A stretch of DNA of 64,000 nt from Phallusia mammillata (taxonomy: Eukaryota; Chordata; Ascidiacea; Phlebobranchia; Ascidiidae), in assembly GCA_003260075.1 (NCBI GenBank), contig QLIY01000269.1, positions 103,631 through 167,630 on the forward strand, read 5' to 3'. The position numbers were made by a program, and so were the translations under genes. Under the pieces are notes generated by a model. The model was not told the origin of the DNA. It did not search any database and saw nothing but the letters and a program-made list of their open reading frames with translations. This document shows, piece by piece, positions 55,445 to 64,000 of this stretch; the stretch's first letter is position 1, and the number at the start of each line of letters is the position of its first letter.

Positions 55445-58400
55445 ATGCGTCTCAGCTATGGAGTATGGGTTTGTTTCGTTTTTATGTTTTGGGGCGAGTT
55501 TGTCACAGCGAACACAAGAAACACAAGAGACACCGATGGTAAGTATTTTACATGTAAATTTACTTCTTTCGAACTTCAACGGATTTTCAAACTCTGTCAA
55601 CTCTTTGCAGAAATTAACAAGTTAATTACATGCGGCGGAGGAAAAATGAGCATGCGTTGCACAGAGGGTTATGGAGTTCACGTACAAACGGTCTTGACTC
55701 GAAGAACAGACAAAAAATCTGTTCAGTGCAGGCCTGAGGATCCTTTGTCTAGACTTCAGAAAGTGTGCGGTGGTAAACAGAATTGTGATGTAACAATTGA
55801 CAGCGAAACTGTTGGCGCTGCCATAGATGAAGAAGGAAGTGCTTGTAAAGACAGTGATCAGTGTATGGACGTCGGGTATCGTTGCTTGAAAGGTAAGCTA
55901 AACACAAACAAACCTAAAAATCATTTTTATGACACCTTATTTAACGGTGGTCATTCAAATAAAAATTGTTTCGAAAACACGTGTAAAAATCACATTTATT
56001 ATAACAGTGTTTCCCAACCTATGGGTCGCGACCCAAAGTTGGGTCGCCTATAAATTCTGTTGGGTCGCCAGTTTTTGTGACAATTAGAGCATCTACGTTT
56101 CGTAGCGTTATTTTGTTATTTCCCAAGGATATGAATTGTTTCCCAATAACAATTTCATGACTATTTGGCGTGATAGTGAATTATTCTGTTTGTGACGTCA
56201 TAATGTTTGTGTGAGATCACTGTTAAGCGTTGTCTGGCTCATAATGCTTTGAACCAGCACTAAAGTTGGCGGAAAAACGAATAATTTTTGTTTGATGTTT
56301 TTTATTTTTCAACCTAGCATAGTAATTTTCGAAAAACTTTCCTGATTTACAAACAAAAATACAACCCAAATAGTAAGAATGCATATATCGATGGGTCGCG
56401 AGAAGCCACAAAACAAAATTTTGGTAAGTATTTGGGTCGCGACAAAAAAAGGTTGGGAACCACTGTATTATAAGACTGGTGTCTGGCTAGTTTCATGTTT
56501 CGCTTAAGCCAATATTTTCTGTTTTCAGATTGCGAAAAACCATCAATGACAATGAAGGGTATAGTTGTGGTGGGACAATCCTACTCTGTTAACTCGGTAC
56601 TGACAATCAAATGCAAAAGAGGATTCGCTCCATTTGCAAATGGAGAGATTGTCGGTGAACTAAAGTGTGAAGAAAACGGCGAGTGGTCGGGCAAAGACGT
56701 CAACTGTAGAGGTATTAACCTGACTATTGTCATTTACCTCTTTGCACACTAGATTAAAAACATACTTCTTTATCAGTAATAAGGTGTTGTATTTTAAAGG
56801 TGTTCAAACAAAACAATTGTGTAATTAAACTGTATTTAAGATTTATGGCACATTAATTTTAACCAAAATGTACACACACTTTGGTTACAAGAACAAAGCT
56901 GTTTCTTAAAACCTTCCATTATCAGCACGTTTCTAAACTATTGTCCATAAACAATGATGAATGACTACCATTAACAAATGTGTTTGTACGCGTGAATTGT
57001 AGATATTGACGAGTGCCAGGATCCGAGTAAACACTTGTGCGATCGACATGCTGATTGTTTCAACAATGTTGGGAGTTACACATGCAGGTGCGGGGAAGGA
57101 TACGAAGGTAACGGATATTCCTGCAACCCGATCAACGTGGAAAGGCAATGGGTCAAGCAGTATCAAAGTAAGCAATTATATGATTATTATAGAAATAATA
57201 CAGAATTCTAGAAAAATAGGCATTTTTTGAAAAAAACTTGGCGTTGGAATTTTCATAAAACTTTTGCTAATGTCAGTATTGAGACAACAACAAGATCGCT
57301 TGGTAGTGTAATCAACATCGAAAAATCTTCTTACCCAAATAATTTACTTTGTTTAACGAGCATGTCACCTTCGATTGGACTTCAAATGGCAATTGTTTCT
57401 AATGTTTTAAATAGTGGCTCCGCGTATTCCAACTGTGTGTTAAGATTTGGGATTTTCAGGAAACATTGTTGAGTTCATTTTCTTATAGATGACACTCATG
57501 ATCTGGAAACCGACGCGACTTGCGGTGGCAGCATTTTTGAAAATAACGGCGTGATAACATCTCCAAACTACCCGCTTCTCTACCCGCGGAGATCAAATTG
57601 CCAATGGATTGTCACCGTAGCTCCCGATCACACGATCCAACTCAGTATACTGGAGTAAGTGTGAAGCGACACTAATTTTGCCTCGTAAATACGTGTCATT
57701 TAATACTGCCAATACTTTTGCTGTGCCAATCATAAACCAAGCAGCCAAATATTTTTGTTATAATTGATAAAATTTAAACAACTAAGCAGTCCACAAATGT
57801 GGCTTTGAATTGTCATTTGTATTAATGTGTAGTTGAACAAACACGCACAAATCTGATTTTAAGCCATCAGTACAGTTTAATTTCCATCCAATAAATGTTG
57901 ACTACCATGATAAAACAACATTGTTCAACGTTTTTTGAAAAACATTATCAGAAAAAAAAACACACAGTAATATTCCAAAAAACAATCGGAAACTTGTCAA
58001 AAGAATAAGCAACACCTTTCAAGCAATCGATGTGTTCCAAACTGCCAATTTTCTGATAGGTTTGAACTTGAAGAAGGATTACCTGAAAAGGGATGTGTGC
58101 AGGACTATCTTACTGTTTACAATGGAGTGGAGAAAGATGGTGCAAACTGGCTCAACACGTTGTGTGGAAACGAGCCATTTCGCCAACTGAATTCCACTGG
58201 AAACCAAATTCGAATAGAATTTCATTCTGACGACGCCAATGAAAAACTCGGATTTAAACTTCATTTCAAGGCAATCAACCAATTTTCTAGTAAGTCATAT
58301 AGTTCATATTTAGAGTATGAGACAAAAGTACAATGTTTATAGATAAGCATGAAAAATTAGGCGACAAATCCATTTTCCAAAACCTGTTTAAAGTTGGGTC

Positions 58401-61365
58401 AACTTGAGTTGAAATAATTTTGTTCGACGTGGTAATTATACCCCTAACCCGCGCCCAACATAGAAATAAATGGATTTAAATTAATACGTACGCATTTACT
58501 CGAAATGTGTATAAGCTGCCCCAGGCATAAAATTACACTAATATTAAAATGCTTGATTGTTATAGATTTAGTTTGCTAAATTAATTGTTCTATTCGCATT
58601 TAACGTTGATCTTAATATTTAAACCAGCGATTTCCAAACTAATGTCCGTAGCCGATTTTAGAGCGATGCGCAGGGTATGGAGTATATTTTCAGAAAATTG
58701 ACATGCAAAATAATGTCCTGCGATAACAAGTAGTTCTTTAATTCCAAGTAAAAAAACGATTCTTCGCACACAAGTTTGTACTGTTAAGTTAAGGTATTGT
58801 ATGTGACGTAATAAATTAATTATTCCCACGCGAGGCAATCTTACGAAAAAAGATAAAATTAGTCTTGCATGTTGTTGTGAGAAAACTTTGGCATTGACAA
58901 AATTACTTGTAGTTGAAAATTGAAGCTTTGCTATGTAGATGCTATTCTGCTGAAGAACCCAAATGAACGAAAAAGACATAGTCTCTATACTGTCAACACA
59001 TTGAACCAAGCCTAATTGTCTGTAACTGTGTTCAGCTTTATTTGTTGTCTTGTAGCATGTCAAAACTTCGTCGGTTCGGCATATGAAGGAGTGGTCATTT
59101 TAGAAGGTTCCAGGAACACGACCGTGGAGGCTGGGAGCATTGTGAAGCTTGGCTGCGAGGAAGGTTACAAACTTGATTCTCCAAATCAAGTTCGAATTTG
59201 CGAGAACGATATGAGATGGAACGAAAGTTATAATCCTTGTTCAGGTACAAAACTGTTTACGTAAAAATACGTTGAACTTTGAAACATTTTCTTTGAATAA
59301 AGATAAGGTTTTGTCAAATCAGCACAGAGCCTGAATATGGCATCATATTGCGCTGATAGTGGCATCCTTAGGGATTGAAATTATGTTTGTAGACCAAGTG
59401 TATGTTATTATATGCAATTATATGAATGAAAAGTTTTACCCATGTTATTTCAGCTGTTTCCTGTCCTCCGCCGCCACCACTAAACACTTCGGTATATCTA
59501 AGCAACGTCGATGAGTTTCGTTACAACGGGTTGCCTGCAAAATACCAATGTCCCGTGGGTTATGTCTTCGGTGATGTCCCAGGAGCCAGGACCGAAATAT
59601 ACTGCAACAAATACGGCAGATGGAGCAACGAAAATGACACAGTCTTCCCAACTTGCGAAAGTAAGGAAGATAATTGTATCAGGTCGAAAGGAGTTGGTCT
59701 TATCTTTACATTTAGACACCAGGACAGCTGACAAAAGAACTGATAACTTTAGGGATAACTGACTGTCGCCTCGGTAACAGGAAAAAGGTAGTTTGTAAAC
59801 AAATCACGGGGTCATATAAACAAGATGCATTGACTGAAAAACACCAGCTATCAAGTTCACCATAGAACGTATGTTAAAAAACAATTAAAAATTATGTCGC
59901 ATCGAGTTTCTGAAGGTAAGCAACAAACTTCGTTGAATTTGGGTGTTGACATCTCAGTAGGCTGTAATTATCGTGTGCCAATCTGAGAAGTTGTGTGACG
60001 AAACCGTAAACCAGTAATTACGTGCTACAATGACGTCGCCTCGCATGACTTTAATTGCCGGGGGGGGGGCTCGTTGAATTTGGGTGTTGACATCTCAGTA
60101 GGCTGTAATTATCGTGTGGCAATCTGAGAAGTTGTGTGACGAAACCGTAAATCAGTAATTACGTGCTACAATGACGTCGCCTCGCATGACTTTAATTGCC
60201 GTGTTCGGAACCGCAACGCGTAAACTGTAATCCCTTGGCCGTTTTTACGATTTTTATGTGTTTTGTTGTAGAAATTACCTGTCGCATCACGGAAGACCTA
60301 TACCCACCACAGCACGGGACATGGAGTTTGTATTCAACTATGGGCAAGAACATTCCAATTGACCTGAACTCGACAGTTCCGTTTGACACGTTCATCTTAT
60401 ACTCATGTCATAAGGAGTACGCGATGGTTGGTGAACCAAAGCGGGCCTGCGTAGGCAACCCAACCTATCCCTGGTCTGGCAAACCCATAATTTGTGAGGA
60501 AGGTAGATACTTTAACCTAAGTGAAGTTAAGCGAACAAACCCTATGTGGGTTAATTGACCTTATAAGGATGAAGTAGGTTACTTGCTAATATAAGGAGCG
60601 AGAACCTAACCCAATACATGTTACAAGAGCTTAATTGTATGAAGTCATCGGTTTTATTCAACTGCCCTAATGTGTTCAGTAAATCTAAAATTTGAAAAAT
60701 CACAGTGATTGCAAATTGTGTTAAGTATCAGAAAAAAACTGTTGGTAAACAGTAGGGGAGAAATCACAACCCCCAACCTGTTACAGTAACCTTGCTGTAG
60801 CCATGCTTTAACTTTGTTGCTTTATTATTGTTTCGCAGACAATGGAATTCTTGGATTGAGCAACTTCCAAATTGCGTTAATAGTTGCCATAATCAGTGGA
60901 GTTATCGTACTGGTAATCGGCGCTGCCCTCATATACTGCTGCGTGCGTGGCAAGAGGAGAGATTCGCAGCAACTGAAAAACCGCACTTATCAATATCGGG
61001 TTGACCGCGGGCGTTTTGACAACGGATACACTAGGTCTAATGTCGGAGAATTTGTCTACTCCTATCCCAACGGAAAGCACTCGAAGCGCAGCACAGCCGT
61101 TATCGCTAAATCCTACAAACCAACAAACACTACCAACAGCAACCAAACGCTTACATCCAACTATAACCAGCCTTACTATCTCCCATCCACCATGCAACCG
61201 GTCCCTATTCCTTGGATGACTTCAGAGAATTCGTCACTTCCAAGCAATGGTCAAAACGGACTGCAAAGAAACCCTAATAACTATAGTGCAGTGCATGGAG
61301 TCGACAATCAAGCATTCGAGTTTTCAAGTAACTCGCCACACAGAAATCATAGGTTTTCACGGTGA
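55445..61365 (+). CDS. type I membrane receptor: SUEL lectin, sushi, EGF, CUB, three sushi, TM
   Basis: Exons: 55445-55538, 55611-55892, 56529-56711, 57003-57167, 57489-57654, 58060-58289, 59056-59244, 59454-59660, 60272-60502, 60839-61365, totalling 2274 nt, 757 residues. Signal peptide LSYGVWVCFVFMFWGEF (ATG 55445). Residues 38-125: galactose-binding SUEL/rhamnose-lectin type domain (LITCGGGKMSMRC, KVCGGKQNCDV, CMDVGYRC). 127-187: sushi/CCP. 188-242: calcium-binding EGF (DIDECQD, CFNNVGSYTCRCGEGYEGNG). 255-374: one CUB split over two exons (CGGSIFENNGVITSPNYPLL, DYLTVYNG). Then three sushi modules, one per exon, to about 580. TM FQIALIVAIISGVIVLVIGA, stop-transfer CCVRGKRR, and a 140-residue Tyr/Asn-rich tail including a YSAV sorting-type motif. 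Nearly every module is bounded by phase-1 introns, typical of exon-shuffled extracellular proteins. Ligand unknown; recognition or adhesion is an inference. I know no named orthologue. Confidence 0.9.
56005..56465. mobile_element. 461-bp hAT-like non-autonomous element in receptor intron 2
   Basis: Termini CAGTGTTTCCCAACC and GGTTGGGAACCACTG are inverted repeats, flanked by a perfect 8-bp duplication tattataa (55997-56004 and 56466-56473). Gggtcgcgac motifs occur just inside both ends. No transposase frame. Confidence 0.93.
59931..60201. repeat. direct duplication joined by G10 in receptor intron 8
   Basis: Copies of 130 nt at 59931-60060 and 60072-60201 with about two substitutions. The G run covers 60060-60069 (ten G including the last base of the first copy). 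Confidence 0.95.
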
Positions 61366-61983
61366 ATAAGAATACACTAGAAAGCTCTTCTGAGTCCTGA
61401 AGTGAACTGCAACATTGGCTGTGCTTTCGGACACTCGCACATAAGTTACTGGTTTGTCGTTACAGTCACACGACTTTAAATGCATACAGTTGCCAACAAC
61501 ACGCTTTTTTATTTTTTGTCCACTGCGAGGCTGATTGACTGTGGAATGAAAGTGGAAAAGCGACAGAATTATGTACATTAGATCTTCTACTGAAATTTGT
61601 TGTTGTTTTTCACGTCGCTAGCTAATTTTTCATGTCTATCAGCTTATGTCTTTTGTGCAAATATAACATTTCGCTCCACAGTTGTGTTGTCAATGCCATT
61701 CTCTAGTTCAGGCTACCTTTGAAAAATTGAAAAACGAAAGACGCAATAAAGGTGATTGGAAACCTCTAAACATAATTTTACAGAAATGTAAAAAGAAAGA
61801 ATCAAGCTGCATAGATCTTTGTGAGATTTTCAGTATGTTTTCTATGCGCATACAAAGCACGCTAGGTGTCGTTATTTGCAATTTTGTTTGTTGCTAGGTG
61901 CCACAAGCGCTTTTTTCAAGTGACTTAACACTCAAGTTCTGTCGAGCTTGCTTGTTACCTTCGCTCTTTCAATAAGTTGCAAA
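61366..61983. other. receptor 3' region and ZSWIM2 upstream region
   Basis: 618 nt. A 71-codon frame (61682-61897) preceded by an acceptor-like cgctccacag contains a plausible segment (LVQATFEKLKNERRNKGDWK) but no family match and no donor, so it is not called as an exon. Polyadenylation of the receptor and the start of ZSWIM2 must fall here. Confidence 0.5.
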
Positions 61984-63716
61984 ATGTCGCGTAGCGTTGT
62001 GTGGCAGCGATCTGTCTCCGATGCAATAAGCTGGCGTCAGGACCAGGCACTTAACTCTACAATATTTATTCTACGTGAAATCGGACCTACATCTTTTCTG
62101 TTAAAAGAAGATGGAGAATCAAAAAAGTTTAAGGTTTGCTCGACTACATTACTTTCTTTTACATATCAATGTACAGGTCTGTATTTATATTATGTATGTT
62201 TAATTAACAGAAAATTTTTATTGCATTTTTTTCAAATAGTTCATAAATTTTACTTTTGATTGTGATAGTCTATATCAGTGCTCTTCAACCTTTTTAGTGG
62301 CATGGAACCCTCAAGGTGTTTTGTCAAACTTTGTGGAACCCGCATAAAATAATTTCAACCAATGTAATAGGGTACACCAAAGACAATATGCATTTTTACT
62401 TAACACACCCCAAGCACGCAATAAAAGTTGACTTCAATTAAACGATTCACTGAAACACATTGCCATGTTACTGGGGGGGGGGGGGATCGTTTCTACATCC
62501 ATCTTGCAATTTTGCCAGAGTGTGTTAAGGCTGTGTTTATTACGTCTCAATTGATCAATGGTGCAACCAAGGTTAACTACTAGATTGTACGGGCGAGCAT
62601 TGCTGTTCGCAACAATGATATTGTTATGATTCATATTTGTACAACAAACCGCTGCGAACCCCTGAGCAACCCTTAAAGATCACGGAACCCCTGTAAGGTT
62701 AATACGAAACTCCGCGGAACCCCCGATTCCGCGGAACCCCGGTTGAAGAGCCCTGGTCTGTATGATATGTATTGTGTAAACTGGTCAAAAAATAATTGAT
62801 CCTAAATTGTTATGTTAGGTACAGAATGTCATGTTTTTTACACATGAAATCGTATGTTCCATTTAATACAAAATTTAAAGCCAATAAACGTTAGTAATAT
62901 ATAGTGTCAATCATGATTTTCGTAATTAAAGTAGAAGTAGTGTTCAGGTTTTGTTAGTGACCAATTGAAACTATTTTCAAGGTATGTCTGGGAGATCCAC
63001 ATATTTGTAACTGTACTAACTTCAGGAAAGAGCAAAGTTTATGCAAACACATTTGTTGGGTTTTGTTGAAAAAGTTCAAACTGGAAAGAGAAAATGAATG
63101 TAAGTAGTTTTATTAGCTCTATTTTTGTGAATTAATTGTGAACTTGTGTGCAGTTGATCAGGTAACTTTACATATGACCACTCAGAAAAAGTGTAAATAA
63201 GTATTTGCGATTTTAATTTTTTTATTTAGCAAGAAACAACACCAACAAATAAAAGTCAACAGCGTTTTGCAGCTTAATATTACCCAAACAACCTTTTGCT
63301 GTACTACATAATTTGTTTTTATGTTTTGTTTAAGTTTACGTTGGGTGTTATTTTTATGGCAAATATTGTTTTTAGTATCATATCAACTTGGTTTGGTGGA
63401 ACGAGAAATCAATGGACTACTTAAAGGACCATCAGGAAGAAGAAAAATACATGCTCCAGTCGAAAAACCAACTGAGCAAAAAGGTTAGTTAAATGCACTT
63501 GTTTTTTTTTGCAAGGTTTGAAGCAACACCTGTGGCACTTATCACTATTTTGTAACTGAGGCCATGTGTAATTTAGGAAAAAACTGAGAGTCTTTTACAT
63601 TTTTTCTACCCAGATTCAAATCAAGTATTGGAGCAAAGACCTATAGCTGAAAGCGATGTTTGTCCAATATGTCAAGATGAACTTTTGGCAAAACACCTGC
63701 CAGTCACATATTGCAG
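61984..63716 (+). CDS. ZSWIM2: ZSWIM2-like SWIM and RING zinc-finger E3 ubiquitin ligase, 5' part, truncated by the window end
   Basis: Exons visible: 61984-62133, 62982-63099, 63376-63483, 63614-63716; all junctions are in frame and the last visible donor (TGCAG|gtttgt) leads out of the window. The product begins MSRSVVWQRSVSDAISWRQD and QALNSTIFILREIGPTSFLL, matching human ZSWIM2 SAALSWRQDQALSSSIYLLREVGPTGFLL. The SWIM zinc finger is complete in exon 2: CNCTNF, then LCKHICWVLLKKFKL (CxC...CxH). Exon 3 has YQLGLVEREINGLLKG. Exon 4 opens the RING finger, DVCPICQDELLAKHLPVTYC, as in human CSICQELLLEKKLPVTFC. The second RING half and the ZZ finger lie beyond 64 kb. In mammals it is a testis-enriched ubiquitin ligase; the role here is inferred only from homology. 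Intron 1 holds a hAT-like element. Confidence 0.93.
62276..62755. mobile_element. 480-bp hAT-like non-autonomous element in ZSWIM2 intron 1
   Basis: Termini CAGTGCTCTTCAACC and GGTTGAAGAGCCCTG are inverted repeats with one mismatch. Flanks gtctatat (62268-62275) and gtctgtat (62756-62763) form an 8-bp duplication with one mismatch. Internal ggaaccc motifs repeat near both ends. A G14 run lies at 62473-62486. Confidence 0.9.
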
Positions 63717-63759
63717 GTTTGTTATGTTTTCCAACAGTCACTCAAACATATCAGACAAA

Positions 63760-64000
63760 CAGGGTTGGGTAACGAATCCTTTTAGTCGAGTCTCAAGTCA
63801 AGTCAAGTTAGTAGGGGTTCAAGTCCCAAGTCAAGTCAAGTCAGAAGGGGTTCGAGTCTCAAGTCGAGTCAAGTCAAATGAGGTTCGAGTCTCAAGTCAA
63901 ATCAAGTCATTAGTGGTTCGAGTTAAGGCAAGTCCCCAAAAGTTTTTGCAAGGAAAGGTTAAAGGTTTGGATAATTAATCTATTTGAATGGTTCATCGCG
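63760..64000 (+). mobile_element. left end of a hAT-like element with tandem repeats, cut by the window end
   Basis: It starts CAGGGTTGGGTAACGAATCC, a hAT-type terminus, and continues into about four imperfect 32-nt units of the form gtcaagtcaagtca...ggttcgagtctcaa (63785-63930). It lies in a ZSWIM2 intron, and the right terminus is not in the window. The 121-codon frame that reads through it is repeat-derived. Confidence 0.65.

Noticed and set aside
58590..59063. 157-codon minus-strand frame in a receptor intron
   Set aside because: AT-biased, no family motif, no splice partners, and antisense to a well-supported gene's intron.
61682..61897. Possible small exon before ZSWIM2
   Set aside because: Acceptor-like start and a plausible segment, but no donor, no family and an ordinary-looking tail.
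63785..63930. CRISPR-like regularly spaced repeats
   Set aside because: The units are adjacent imperfect tandem repeats in a transposable element in an animal genome, without unique spacers.

Overview
This is an animal nuclear genome segment, most likely from an ascidian tunicate of Ciona type. Evidence: compact intron-rich genes with GT-AG splicing, chordate-type DMRT, Atonal, LAP2/TMPO, GEMIN4 and SNAPC5 homologues, same-strand genes packed tightly with a 3' splice acceptor just before the downstream start (as in tunicate trans-spliced operons), and many short hAT-like elements. I cannot name the species. Nothing looks bacterial, plasmid or viral. All genes were assembled by eye from splice signals; for the SPTLC1 pair, the LAP2-like gene and the receptor gene, exon lengths sum to intact frames.

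Layout. 1-20.8 kb, CpG-rich: a DMRT transcription factor (+, 3 exons), an empty 6.5 kb stretch, a tight minus-strand cluster RMI2 > SNAPC5 > NDUFA7 (possibly preceded by an unidentified small exon), then an Atonal-class bHLH gene (+, 3 exons). 20.8-37.5 kb, AT-rich and CpG-poor: two complete tandem SPTLC1 genes (+, 10 exons each, nine of identical length), interrupted by a 726-base N gap and by a minus-strand FAM124-like exon. 40-47 kb: gamma-glutamyltransferase and GEMIN4 (both -, GEMIN4 upstream with 140 nt between its stop and the next acceptor). 48.7-53.4 kb: a LAP2/thymopoietin-like inner nuclear membrane protein (+, 13 exons). 55.4-61.4 kb: a type I receptor with SUEL lectin, sushi, EGF and CUB modules (+, 10 exons). 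62-64 kb: the 5' part of ZSWIM2 (+), cut by the window end.

The genes do not form one pathway. DMRT and Atonal are developmental regulators. The others are housekeeping: sphingolipid synthesis, glutathione turnover, snRNP biogenesis and snRNA transcription, genome stability, complex I, nuclear envelope.

Two patterns stand out. First, imperfect direct duplications of about 30-400 bp are repeatedly separated by a C or G homopolymer, usually exactly 10 nt long. The run is always C left of the N gap and always G right of it, and one such duplication breaks the GGT reading frame. I read this as unmerged allelic contig ends joined by a spacer, not as biology. Second, and biologically more interesting, SPTLC1 copy A carries two substitutions in the loop where human SPTLC1 mutations switch the enzyme towards alanine. 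That suggests a testable link to the 1-deoxysphingoid amino alcohols known from tunicates.
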